Below are positions 23,682 to 33,268 of a stretch of 64,000 nucleotides of DNA, one piece after another. The stretch is from contig JAHHDR010000021.1 in assembly GCA_019739215.1 (NCBI GenBank), positions 1 through 64,000 of the forward strand, read 5' to 3'. The notes below the pieces were generated by a model. The model worked only from the letters and a program-made list of their open reading frames with translations. It was not told the origin of the DNA and made no database searches. Source of the DNA: Rhizobium sp. Lineage in GTDB: Bacteria > Pseudomonadota > Alphaproteobacteria > Rhizobiales > Rhizobiaceae. The translations under genes and the position numbers were made by a program. Positions within the stretch are counted from its first letter, which is position 1. The number at the start of each line of letters is the position of its first letter.

Positions 23682-24818
23682 ATGGGTCTTGACTGGAAGG
23701 TCGGCTTTGAGATCGAACTCGTGGCGCCGAAAGGCCGCTCCCGGCTCGACCTTGCCCGACGCGTGGCGGCAAGGACCGGTGGAACGATCCGCAGCATCTT
23801 CCACGCCCAGGCGGAACTGACCAGCATTGCGGGCAAGCCGGCCTTCCAGAACCTGACACCCGGTTTCGAGGTCGTGGGTCAGGACGGCGAGGTCGTTGCG
23901 CGCTTCGTCGACGATCTGACCCTGCTGGACGGCTTCGATCTCCGGGCGCCGTCATTGCCTGGCTGGTACCGCATCGTGACCGACGACAGCCGCCTTGTCA
24001 GCCTGATCGAAGCCGGCTGCGACCCGGACGCCGGGATGGCGGCGGTGCTGGAACCGCTCGCCGCGATGTTCGGCACGGTTCCGGAGCTTCACCCGTCTGG
24101 CATGGTCAAGGTGGCGGACCGCAAGGGCAGTTCGGTTGCCATCGCCGCGGAATTGTCCGGCGAGCGCGAGCGTGGCTGCGAGATCGTGACGGCGCCGATT
24201 GCCGCCGGTCATGCCGCCATACTGGCCGGGTTGATCGACGACGCCGTGGCCGAGGGCCTGTCCGTGCCGCTCGAGGCGGCGCTGCATATCCACTATGACG
24301 CGACGCCGCTTCTCGCAGCCCGGACCATCGCCCGGCTGGTGACCGCGCTGGAAAACCACGGCGAGTCGCTGAAGTACATCGTCGGCACCAACCCCAACTG
24401 CCGCCGTCTCGGTGCATGGCCGGACGACCTGATCGACCGCGTTGCCGACGAGGACTTCCTGGCGATGGACTGGCCGGATGCGCGGCGGGCGCTGCAGCAA
24501 CTCGCCCTCACCAAATTCTGCGACTTCAACCTGTTCAACATATCGCAGGCCGTCGCGTCGAAACATACGTTCGAAGTCCGCATTTTGCCGGTGTCGCTCG
24601 ATGTGGGGGAAATCATGGCACAGGCGGAACTCTTCGCCGCCATCCTCGAATGGGCGATGGCGCCGGATGAGGATGACCAAGCCGGGGACTTCGCAACATT
24701 CATCGGAAATCTGCCGCTTTCTCCGGCCGCCATGGCGCGCTGGGGCGGCATCACGGGCTCGCGGGGCGCGGGACATGCCGCACGGGAAAGAAACCAGATC
24801 AGAGGAGTAGGGAAATGA
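23682..24818 (+). CDS. Amidoligase family protein (putative COOH-NH2 ligase)
   Basis: MGLDWKVGFEIELVAP (GxEIEL start), HIHYDA, FEVRILPVSLD C-terminal motif. Confidence 0.8.
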   Translation: MGLDWKVGFEIELVAPKGRSRLDLARRVAARTGGTIRSIFHAQAELTSIAGKPAFQNLTPGFEVVGQDGEVVARFVDDLTLLDGFDLRAPSLPGWYRIVTDDSRLVSLIEAGCDPDAGMAAVLEPLAAMFGTVPELHPSGMVKVADRKGSSVAIAAELSGERERGCEIVTAPIAAGHAAILAGLIDDAVAEGLSVPLEAALHIHYDATPLLAARTIARLVTALENHGESLKYIVGTNPNCRRLGAWPDDLIDRVADEDFLAMDWPDARRALQQLALTKFCDFNLFNISQAVASKHTFEVRILPVSLDVGEIMAQAELFAAILEWAMAPDEDDQAGDFATFIGNLPLSPAAMARWGGITGSRGAGHAARERNQIRGVGK

Positions 24819-25159
24819 GCACGGAAATCACGAGACGGGGCCTTCTCGCGCGGGCCGGCGCCCTGGCAGTCGCCGGGCCGGCGGCACTCGCCGCGGGCAC
24901 CATCGGCGCGCGGGCCCAGGATGCGGAAGTCAATGCCTTCTTCGCCGCGGGCTACGACTATTGCCAGGCCGAAAAACTCGGCCAGTACTGGAGCATGTCG
25001 CCTTGGGACGCCAAGATCAACGGCGGCGCCAAGATCCTGCGTGGCGAGGCCAAGTTTCTGCGTCAGGCCGCGCGGAAGGCGGCCAAGCGCTTCGGCTGCT
25101 CCACCGGCTTCAATTATCGCGATTCGGACACTCTGGCGGAGTTCTGGAAAAACGCCTGA
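24815..25159 (+). CDS. Small protein with Tat-type signal peptide
   Basis: MSTEITRRGLLARAGALAVAGPAALAAGTIGARA has a twin-arginine motif. ATG overlaps the amidoligase stop by 4 bp (ATGA). Confidence 0.75.
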   Translation: MSTEITRRGLLARAGALAVAGPAALAAGTIGARAQDAEVNAFFAAGYDYCQAEKLGQYWSMSPWDAKINGGAKILRGEAKFLRQAARKAAKRFGCSTGFNYRDSDTLAEFWKNA

Positions 25160-25195
25160 ACCAATCCCGGGCGGGACGTTGCAGCGCTCTTGCGC

Positions 25196-26524
25196 TCAGC
25201 GGCCCACCTGTGCTGCGCCCGCGCCCGACGCGGGCGTTGTGGTCCAGTCGCCGATGTCGTCGCGGGCGCCGATCAGGGCGAGGCCGTGCGCGATCGACAG
25301 GAGTTCGCCGCCGCTTTCGATCCGGTCCGCCTCGAAGCGGCTTTCGAATATGCGGCGCACGGCCGGCACGAAGCTCGTGCCACCGGTCAGGAAGACCTTG
25401 TCGATCATGCCGGGCAGGGTGCGCGTCTTGACCAGCACCTCGTCCAGCGCCGCCTCGATCATCCTGAGATCGTCGGCAATCCAGCGTTCGAATGCGGGCC
25501 GCTTGACGAGGCGCTTGGAGTTTGCGCCGAGCGGCGGGAAATTGAACTCCACCTCGTCCTGCTCCGAGAGCTTCATCTTCGTCGCCGAAACGGCCTGGTA
25601 GAGCGGATAGCCCTCGTCGTGCTCGATGAGGTCGATGAAAATTTCGAGCCGCTCGGGATCGAGGCTCGACCGGACCAGTTGCTTGAGGTCCTGGTAGTCC
25701 TTGAGTGTCTTGAAGATCGAGAGCTGGTTCCAGCGGCCGAAATTCGCGTAGTAGTTCGAGGGCACTTCCAGGATCTTGTCGAAGCTCTTGTAGAAGCTGC
25801 CCTTGCCGATCTGCGGCGAGACGACGTTGTCGATGATCCGGAAGTCGAAATGGTCGCCGGCGATGCCGACGCCGGAATGGCCGAGTGGCACGGCGGTCAA
25901 CTTGCCGGCATGGCTTTCGAAGCGGATCAGCGAGTAGTCGGTCGTGCCGCCGCCGAAATCGGCGACCAGCACCGTCGCGTCCCTCTTCAGGTTTTGTGCG
26001 AACCAGAATGCAGCCGCGACCGGCTCGTAGACGAAATGGATCTCAGGAAAGCCGATACGCGACAGCGCCTCGTTGTAGCGCCCCAGCGCCAGTTCCTCAT
26101 CGGGACTGGAACCGGCGAACCTGACCGGCCGCCCGGCGACGACGCGATCATAGGTCGATCCGAGGGCGCTGCCTGAATATGTCTCGAGGCGACGCAGGAA
26201 CACCTCCATCAGATCCTCGAAACGATGCCGGCGGGCATGGATCAGCGTGCCCTGGAAGATCGCGCTGGCGGCAAAGGTCTTGATCGACTGCAGGAAACGG
26301 GCCTCGCCCGGATTGTCGATGAAGGTGCGGATCGCTGCCGCGCCCGCCTCGACCTTCAGCGCCTGCGTTCCCAGGCGCGAGTCCTTCATGAAGGACAGGC
26401 AGGTCCGCATGCTGTCCGAGTGACCGGCGCTGCTGTCGAAGCCGATCGAATGCGTCGCTGTGCCATCCTGCACGGCGAGCACGGTGTTGGTCGTGCCGAA
26501 ATCGAGGCCGAGAGCCGGGGCCAT
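25196..26524 (-). CDS. Hsp70 family (YegD-like) molecular chaperone
   Basis: MAPALGLDFGTTNTVLAV phosphate loop, VADFGGGTTDYSLIRF, VFLTGGTSFVPAVRRIFE. Confidence 0.88.
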   Translation of the reverse strand: MAPALGLDFGTTNTVLAVQDGTATHSIGFDSSAGHSDSMRTCLSFMKDSRLGTQALKVEAGAAAIRTFIDNPGEARFLQSIKTFAASAIFQGTLIHARRHRFEDLMEVFLRRLETYSGSALGSTYDRVVAGRPVRFAGSSPDEELALGRYNEALSRIGFPEIHFVYEPVAAAFWFAQNLKRDATVLVADFGGGTTDYSLIRFESHAGKLTAVPLGHSGVGIAGDHFDFRIIDNVVSPQIGKGSFYKSFDKILEVPSNYYANFGRWNQLSIFKTLKDYQDLKQLVRSSLDPERLEIFIDLIEHDEGYPLYQAVSATKMKLSEQDEVEFNFPPLGANSKRLVKRPAFERWIADDLRMIEAALDEVLVKTRTLPGMIDKVFLTGGTSFVPAVRRIFESRFEADRIESGGELLSIAHGLALIGARDDIGDWTTTPASGAGAAQVGR

Positions 26525-26838
26525 GGCATGCTCCGTTCCTGAGTGTTGAGGACTGCGCGGTTGATTGTCGGCGGGCCACTTGGAGGCCATTGCCAGCGGA
26601 CGCGCCTCATCGCACATGAGTCGGGACATGGCAAGGCTGTGGAAACATCTGCCTAGGGCACGGTCCAGTGTCGTCTCTTTGCTGCCCGATTGGCCGATGC
26701 CGCAGTGCAGCATCACGCAAAAAAGAATTCAGTATTTATCGCCACGGTGCTAGCCTTCGGGGGTATAGCTGGAAAGGTTGATAAATATCAGTCTTCCGAT
26801 CACGAAGTCATCAAATGACGGTTGAAAGGAGAACCTCG

Positions 26839-27195
26839 ATGCAATCCATAACCAAAGTCGCGTTCGCGGCCTTGTTGACTTTAGGCTCAGTGCTGCCATC
26901 GCAGGCTGCGTTTTCCGCACCCATGCCTGTGCCGCTGCCGAACATCGAAAGACAATCCGAGATACAGGAGGCGCGCTGGGTCCGCCGATGCAACGCCAAT
27001 CGCTGCCGGAGGGTCTGGGTGGGTCCGCGCTATGTCCGGCCCCGCGTTGTCATCCGTCCGCGCGTGGTTATTCGCCCCGCCGGCAATCGCCACGTCCGCT
27101 GGTGCCTGAACCGCTACCGGTCCTACGATCCGTCGACCAACACATATGTTGCTTATGGCGGCGATGTCCGCCGCTGCCGGTCGCCTTATCGCTGA
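26839..27195 (+). CDS. BA14K family protein
   Basis: Signal peptide plus C-terminal WCLNRYRSYDPSTNTYVAYGGDVRRCRSPY. Confidence 0.85.
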   Translation: MQSITKVAFAALLTLGSVLPSQAAFSAPMPVPLPNIERQSEIQEARWVRRCNANRCRRVWVGPRYVRPRVVIRPRVVIRPAGNRHVRWCLNRYRSYDPSTNTYVAYGGDVRRCRSPYR

Positions 27196-27248
27196 TCGGA
27201 AGGCACCGACATCATGCTTGGCGGCGGGCAGTGCCCGCCGCTTTCGTC

Positions 27249-27443
27249 TCACCGTCGCGACCACCACACCAGGGCAAGGCCCACGACGAACAGCAGGGCG
27301 CCGTAGAGGATCCACGGGCTCTGGTTGATCATCGGGCTCGTCGCCGGATACGGAACGATGCCGCTGCCCTGGCCCGCCCACAACAGGCCAAGCAGGCAGG
27401 CGATGACGCCGCCCAATAGTTTCAATTGCCGCTTTCCACCCAT
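27249..27443 (-). CDS. Small two-TM membrane protein
   Basis: 64 aa with two hydrophobic segments (LLGGVIACLLGLLWAG; WILYGALLFVVGLALVWW). Confidence 0.55.
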   Translation of the reverse strand: MGGKRQLKLLGGVIACLLGLLWAGQGSGIVPYPATSPMINQSPWILYGALLFVVGLALVWWSRR

Positions 27444-27636
27444 GGTGCTTCCCTTCGCAATTCCTGATCTGCTGGTGCGTCGCCTCGACTCAGGTCAAAC
27501 CGCACCATGCCACATATGGATGCGACGAAGGCTCAGACGAAATCGATTTTGACGCTCCTTGGCTCGACAAGCCTATTGTGATTTGCCAATAGTCGAGCCT
27601 CAAAATCAGGGTTTCCGCGGGGTCTGGAGAAGAAGA

Positions 27637-29298
27637 ATGAGCGACATGGAACTGCCGGAACGCGAGAGCATGGAATTCGACGTGGTGATCGTGGGCGCTG
27701 GCCCCGCGGGCCTTGCGGCCGCGATCCGTCTCAAGCAGGTCAATCCGGACCTCACCGTGGTGGTGCTGGAAAAGGGTGCCGAAGTCGGCGCGCATATCGT
27801 GTCGGGCGCCGTTGTCGATCCCGTCGGCATCGACAAGCTGTTGCCGGGCTGGCGCGAGGACGCTGACCATCCGTTCAAGACCGAGGTGACGGCCGACCAT
27901 TTCCTGCTGCTCGGCCCGGCCGGTTCGATCCGCCTGCCCAACATCATGATGCCGCCGCTGATGAACAATCACGGCAATTACATCGTGTCGCTCGGCAATG
28001 TCTGTCGCTGGCTCGCCACCAAGGCGGAGGAACTCGGCGTCGAGATCTATCCCGGCTTCGCGGCGACCGAAGTGCTCTTCGATGAAAGCGGCGCGGTGCG
28101 CGGCGTCGCCACCGGCGACATGGGCATCGGCCGCGACGGCGAACCCGGCGGCAATTATGCCCGCGGCATGGAACTGCTGGGCAAGTACACGCTGATCGGC
28201 GAAGGCGTGCGCGGCTCGCTCGCCAAGCAGCTGATCGCGAAGTTCAAGCTCGACGCGGGCCGCGAACCCCAGAAATTCGGCATCGGCATCAAGGAACTCT
28301 GGCAGGTCAAGCCGGAGAACCACAGGCCGGGCCTCGTGCAGCACTCCTTCGGCTGGCCTCTCGATGGCACCACGGGGGGCGGTTCGTTCCTCTACCACCT
28401 CGAGGACAACCAGGTCGCCGTCGGCTTTGTCATGCACCTCAATTACAAGAACCCCTGGCTCTACCCCTTCGAGGAGTTCCAGCGTTTCAAGACCCATCCC
28501 ACGATTCGCGGCACTTTCGAGGGCGGCAAGCGCCTCGCTTACGGCGCGCGCGCCATCACCGAGGGCGGCTACCAGTCGGTGCCGAAATTGTCCTTTCCGG
28601 GCGGCGCGCTGATCGGCTGCTCGGCCGGCTTCGTCAACCTGCCTCGCATCAAGGGTTCGCACAATGCGGTGCTCTCGGGCATGCTGGCTGCGGAAAAACT
28701 GGCGGCAGCGATCGAGGCGGGCCGTGCCAATGACGAGCCGATCGAGATCGAGAACGCGTGGCGCGCGACCGACATCGGCAAGGATCTCAAGCGCGTCCGC
28801 AACGTCAAGCCACTGTGGTCCAAGCTCGGCACATTCGTCGGCATCGGCCTCGGAGGCCTCGATATGTGGACCAACCAACTGCTCGGCTTTTCCATCTTCG
28901 GAACGCTCAAGCACGGCAAGACCGACGCGGCGTCGCTGGAGCCCGCGTCGAAGCACAAGAAGATCGACTATCCCAAGCCCGACGGCGTACTGACCTTCGA
29001 CCGACTGTCCTCGGTCTACCTCTCCAACACCAACCACGAGGAAGACCAGCCGATCCACCTCCAGGTCAAGAATGCCGACCTGCAGGTCAAGTCCGAACTC
29101 GAGGTCTATGGTGGCCCGTCGAACCGATACTGTCCGGCCGGCGTCTACGAATGGGTCGAAAAGGACGGCGACCACGTGTTCGTCATCAATGCGCAGAACT
29201 GCGTCCACTGCAAGACCTGCGACATCAAGGATCCCAACCAGAACATCAACTGGGTGCCGCCGCAGGGTGGCGAGGGGCCGGTCTATCCCAACATGTGA
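27637..29298 (+). CDS. Electron transfer flavoprotein-ubiquinone oxidoreductase
   Basis: FDVVIVGAGPAGLAAAIRLKQ FAD motif; C-terminal 4Fe-4S motif NCVHCKTCDIKDPNQNINWVPPQGGEGPVYPNM. Confidence 0.95.
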   Translation: MSDMELPERESMEFDVVIVGAGPAGLAAAIRLKQVNPDLTVVVLEKGAEVGAHIVSGAVVDPVGIDKLLPGWREDADHPFKTEVTADHFLLLGPAGSIRLPNIMMPPLMNNHGNYIVSLGNVCRWLATKAEELGVEIYPGFAATEVLFDESGAVRGVATGDMGIGRDGEPGGNYARGMELLGKYTLIGEGVRGSLAKQLIAKFKLDAGREPQKFGIGIKELWQVKPENHRPGLVQHSFGWPLDGTTGGGSFLYHLEDNQVAVGFVMHLNYKNPWLYPFEEFQRFKTHPTIRGTFEGGKRLAYGARAITEGGYQSVPKLSFPGGALIGCSAGFVNLPRIKGSHNAVLSGMLAAEKLAAAIEAGRANDEPIEIENAWRATDIGKDLKRVRNVKPLWSKLGTFVGIGLGGLDMWTNQLLGFSIFGTLKHGKTDAASLEPASKHKKIDYPKPDGVLTFDRLSSVYLSNTNHEEDQPIHLQVKNADLQVKSELEVYGGPSNRYCPAGVYEWVEKDGDHVFVINAQNCVHCKTCDIKDPNQNINWVPPQGGEGPVYPNM

Positions 29299-29404
29299 GT
29301 TCCTCTGTCGTCAGGCTCTAGTCATGCGCCGAGGGCCTGACGACCGAAAGGTCAGCGACAGAGACACGCGGGTGTGGTGTGGCCCGGAACACGGTGACGC
29401 ATGG

Positions 29405-30481
29405 TCATACGATCGAACGCGGGGCAAAGGCGCGCGCCGAGACCTTGACGATATCCGCGAGCGGCACGGCGTCTTCCGATATCTTCTCCATCATGTTGAT
29501 GCTGACATGCGGCCATTTGATCAGGCCTTCCACGCCATCACGGCGTGGAAAGAAATCCAGCATGACGATCTGCGCATATTGCATGATCAGCCTGGGCCTG
29601 CCGTCTGCGCCAAGCTCGTTGAGTTCGTGAATCCAGAAGATCGACCGCATCTCCGTCGCATTGGCCTCGGCGACGATGAAGGGTATGTTGAGGATGCCAC
29701 CGCTCTGCACGGTCGTGTCGAAGTCGAGCACCATCGTGTGCCGGACATTGAAGCCGGTCATGGCCCCGCGCAGCAGGTTGAGGGGATCGACGGGTTCGAA
29801 ACCCGAAAAGCCCGGCCCGAGGATGCCCTTGAACGGATTGTGGTGGAAGTGCTTGTAGGGATCCAGATAGCTCGGATTGTCGGGATCGACCACGGTGTCG
29901 ACGGTCGCTCCGGTGGGCAGCCCGATCGGCAGGCCGCTGATCTGCGGAATTTCGATGGCGCCCTCCCTGAGGTCGCTGCTTCCCAGCGCCAGCAGCGAGT
30001 CGCCGTGCGGGACGGTTCCGAGCCGTGCCACGTCGAACTGATCATTGACCTTGTTGGTCATGTGGAGGAAGAGGCCGGGCTCGTGATGGATCGGCTTCGG
30101 GGTCACTCCACGGATACTCTCGTCCGTTGCCGGAAAATCATCCACCGCAATCTGTTCGATCGACTGTTCGTAATCCAGGGCAACGATGATCTGGTCGGCA
30201 TTGCCGCTGGCATCGGGGGTTAGCCCGCGATTGGGCACCCCCTTGTCCGCGACCATAAATTTCAGGGTCTCGTTATACTGGTTCATCAGCAGGCGATAGC
30301 GAAACGGGCCGGCTGGAAACGGCAACGCGATCATGTTCCAGCCCCGACCCCTGAAATCGGGCTTGTTGCTCCAGGTGCCGGGGAGCAGTTGCAGCGGTCC
30401 CAGGTCGGGATCGCCGGTCTCGGCCTTGGTGATATATCGGCCGACATTCCTCAGTTCGAGCACGCGTTCCTCTTCGAGCAT
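29405..30481 (-). CDS. Conserved hypothetical protein (possible heme-binding-type family, uncertain)
   Basis: ORF MLEEERVLELRNVGRYITKAETGDPDLGPLQLLPGTWSNKPDFRGRGWNMIALPF... has coding character, but I do not recognise the family with confidence. Confidence 0.65.
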   Translation of the reverse strand: MLEEERVLELRNVGRYITKAETGDPDLGPLQLLPGTWSNKPDFRGRGWNMIALPFPAGPFRYRLLMNQYNETLKFMVADKGVPNRGLTPDASGNADQIIVALDYEQSIEQIAVDDFPATDESIRGVTPKPIHHEPGLFLHMTNKVNDQFDVARLGTVPHGDSLLALGSSDLREGAIEIPQISGLPIGLPTGATVDTVVDPDNPSYLDPYKHFHHNPFKGILGPGFSGFEPVDPLNLLRGAMTGFNVRHTMVLDFDTTVQSGGILNIPFIVAEANATEMRSIFWIHELNELGADGRPRLIMQYAQIVMLDFFPRRDGVEGLIKWPHVSINMMEKISEDAVPLADIVKVSARAFAPRSIV

Positions 30482-31078
30482 TGTAATCCCCTGTCTGAAA
30501 GGTTTGCACCTATAAGTGTATATCAAGCAGCGGTAATTTAAAGTAGAAAAGCAATCGGAGATTTTGTTTTTTTGTATATGCAACCTGAGGCAGCCGCCTG
30601 ATTGCGCTTTGGGTCAGCACCACCGGAAGTCCGGATCGGTGGCATTCAGCGTGATCCGTTCCAGGGACGAAGCAACAACGGAGATTTTCTGACGGCAGTG
30701 GTAGAAACGGCAGCGTCTTCTTCGACCATGTTCAAATGCACAGCGAAGGAGGCCTGGATGCTCACGCCACTCAATATATTGTCGCTCGATCAGGGCAAGG
30801 AGATCGCCTTGCGCGAAGTGGCGCGCCTTAAGGCGCTTGAGCCGCGACCAGCGCCTGGCATCCTGGCGCCAGCTGCTTGGACCGAGGAAGCAAGGCGCCG
30901 GGTCCACCCGGGAGGTCAAGCACGGCGGCTCTTTTCAGACTGGATTTCCGGCAGTCGCCGTCAGGACGATTTTTGGGATCTATACAACAAGACTCGGTGA
31001 GATCGCCCCGCCTTAACTTGACGTTAACCATGTTTCCTTACTCCTCTTTAGCATATCGGGGAATCTAGGGGATCTCAC

Positions 31079-31696
31079 ATGTCGATGTCGCGTCGCGGGC
31101 TTTTGCTCGGCTCTCTCGCTTTGCTCGCTGGCTGCAGCACCAGTGGCCGCAACGACAGCACCAATTATGCGGCACGTCCGGACGAGACCCATCCGATGCC
31201 GGCGATGAAGCTCGACAAGATCAAGGCCGAGTTCCGCCGCACCGAAGTAACCTACGACACGAACCACAAGGCTGGAACGATCGTCGTCGATACGCCCGCG
31301 CGCCGGCTCTACTACGTCCTCGGCGGCGGCAAGGCGATCCGCTATGCGATCAGCGTCGGCAAGGAAGGTCGCGAACTGCGCGGCAATGCCTATATCGGCC
31401 GCAAGGCCGAATGGCCGAGTTGGACGCCGACGGCCAACATGATCCGCCGGGACCCCGAGAAGAACCGGAAATATGCCGGCGGCGTCCCCGGCGGCCTCAA
31501 CAATCCGCTCGGCGCCCGCGCGCTCTATCTCTATCGCGGCGGCGGCGACACCAATTTCCGCATCCACGGCACCAACCAGCCGAGCTCCATCGGCTATGCC
31601 ATGTCGTCGGGCTGCATCCGCATGCTCAACCACGACGTGATCGATCTCTACAGCCGCGTCGGCGTCGGCGGCAAGGTCTTCGTCATCCAGGCGTGA
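31079..31696 (+). CDS. L,D-transpeptidase (YkuD/ErfK family) lipoprotein
   Basis: Lipobox LLAGCS; catalytic IHGTNQPSSIGYAMSSGCIRMLN. Confidence 0.93.
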   Translation: MSMSRRGLLLGSLALLAGCSTSGRNDSTNYAARPDETHPMPAMKLDKIKAEFRRTEVTYDTNHKAGTIVVDTPARRLYYVLGGGKAIRYAISVGKEGRELRGNAYIGRKAEWPSWTPTANMIRRDPEKNRKYAGGVPGGLNNPLGARALYLYRGGGDTNFRIHGTNQPSSIGYAMSSGCIRMLNHDVIDLYSRVGVGGKVFVIQA

Positions 31697-31708
31697 TGCC
31701 CGGCGGGA

Positions 31709-32617
31709 TCATCCACGCCTGCGCGACAGGATGCCGGTTGACAGCAATACACCGGCTCCCGTGACGACGGCCGCAGTGATGATCGCCCAGCCCAGCGGCT
31801 CGCCGAGCAGCCAGCCGCCGCCCGCTGCGGCGGCAACCGGGGTGATCGCGGTATAGGCGGCCGCCTGCGTGCCGCCGAGACTGCGCACGGCCCAGCCATA
31901 GGCCAGCGTCGCGACCAGCCCGGACAGCACACCCTGCGTCAGCACCTGAAGACCGATCTCGCCGATCGGCGCCTCCAGCAGTCCGGTGCCGAAAAACGGC
32001 AGCAGCGCCAGGTTCATGATCGTCGACCAGACGCAGATCAGTGCGCCACCCTCGAAGGCGTCGAGCCCGGAATGCTTGAACGCATGGGTATAGGTCGCCC
32101 AGCAGATCGCCCCGAACGGCAGGATGACATAGCTGATCCAGGACAGTTCATGGCCTGACAGGCTACCGGCCAGCAGGGTCAGCCCGCCGAGCACGATCGC
32201 CGCCATTCCCAGCTTGCGGCCGTTGTCCGGCCGCTCGCCAAGCACGAGCATGCCGATCAGTGCCGTAAACAGTGGCATCGCGCCGGGCAGCAGCACGCCC
32301 GCTGCCGAGGCCGGCGTGTGCCGCATCCCGAACGCCACGACCTGGAAGAACACGGCGCCCGAGCCGAGCACCATCAGCACCAGCGGCAGCTTGGGCGTGT
32401 TCTTCGGCCAGAGGCCGGTACGGAGCCAGAAGGGCGCCAGCACAATGGCCGGCAGGCCGTAGCGCAGCAGGCTCAGGTCGAGCGGCGTCAGCGCGGTGCC
32501 GATGCTGTGGCGCGTCGAGACCAGCCAGGACGCCCAGATCAGCACGACGCTCAGCGCCGAGAACGCGCCGAGCACCGTCCGGGAAGAACCCGCGGTCGTC
32601 GCAGTCGCATCGCTCAT
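31709..32617 (-). CDS. DMT/EamA family transporter
   Basis: Ten hydrophobic segments; duplicated EamA architecture. Confidence 0.85.
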   Translation of the reverse strand: MSDATATTAGSSRTVLGAFSALSVVLIWASWLVSTRHSIGTALTPLDLSLLRYGLPAIVLAPFWLRTGLWPKNTPKLPLVLMVLGSGAVFFQVVAFGMRHTPASAAGVLLPGAMPLFTALIGMLVLGERPDNGRKLGMAAIVLGGLTLLAGSLSGHELSWISYVILPFGAICWATYTHAFKHSGLDAFEGGALICVWSTIMNLALLPFFGTGLLEAPIGEIGLQVLTQGVLSGLVATLAYGWAVRSLGGTQAAAYTAITPVAAAAGGGWLLGEPLGWAIITAAVVTGAGVLLSTGILSRRRG

Positions 32618-32744
32618 CACGCACTCCATTCAAACGTCGGAAAGATTTTATGCGAGTGCACCATGGCGTGTCCTTGCGAAACCATTCGCAAAAGCCGATA
32701 CTGGCGCAACAATGTGCTGGAAAACCTGGCCTCGGAGACAGAAT

Positions 32745-33218
32745 ATGCCAAAACTTGATGGATTTGACCTCGCCATACTTGTGAAGCTGCAGGAGAACGG
32801 TCGCGCCGCCAATGTCGACATCGCCGAAGCCGTCCACCTTTCGCCGTCGCCCTGCCTCCGGCGCATCCGCAATCTCGAGGACGAGGGCGTGATCCGAGGA
32901 TATCGCGCGGATATCGACCGCACGAAGGTGGGCCTTGGCCTGACGGTTTTCGTCGAGATGAAGGTCGGCGGCCACAACAGGGAGAACGCCAACACCTTCC
33001 AAGCGGCGCTGGCCGATGTGCCGGAAGTGATATCCTGCTTCATGATATCAGGCAGCGCCGACTTCCTGGCAGAAGTCGTGGTCGAGGACCTGCCCGCCTA
33101 TGAGCGGGTGCTGACCGACAACTTGCTGACATTGCCCGGCGTCGTCGACATCCGCTCCAACTTCGCGATCCGGACGGTGAAAACGTCGGGACCGCTGAAG
33201 TTGCCGGGCGCAGGGTAG
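32745..33218 (+). CDS. Lrp/AsnC family transcriptional regulator
   Basis: LDGFDLAILVKLQENGRAANVDIAEAVHLSPSPCLRRIRNLEDEGVIRGYRA HTH plus RAM domain; divergent from the DMT transporter. Confidence 0.92.
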   Translation: MPKLDGFDLAILVKLQENGRAANVDIAEAVHLSPSPCLRRIRNLEDEGVIRGYRADIDRTKVGLGLTVFVEMKVGGHNRENANTFQAALADVPEVISCFMISGSADFLAEVVVEDLPAYERVLTDNLLTLPGVVDIRSNFAIRTVKTSGPLKLPGAG

Positions 33219-33267
33219 ATCAGGCGCAGGGTAGATCAGGCACGGTGTAGATCAGGCGCGGGATAGT
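33211..33267 (+). repeat. 16-bp tandem repeat (about 3.5 copies) spanning the Lrp gene stop
   Basis: gcagggtagatcaggc | gcagggtagatcaggc | acggtgtagatcaggc | gcgggatag. Confidence 0.9.
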
Positions 33268-33268
33268 T

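Noticed and set aside
27490-29208. 572-aa antisense ORF opposite ETF-QO
   Set aside because: Sense strand has FAD and 4Fe-4S motifs; the antisense product is low-complexity and unlike known proteins.
30602-31000. 132-aa plus-strand ORF before the L,D-transpeptidase
   Set aside because: No recognised motif and no clear start signal; kept out of the feature list as too weak.
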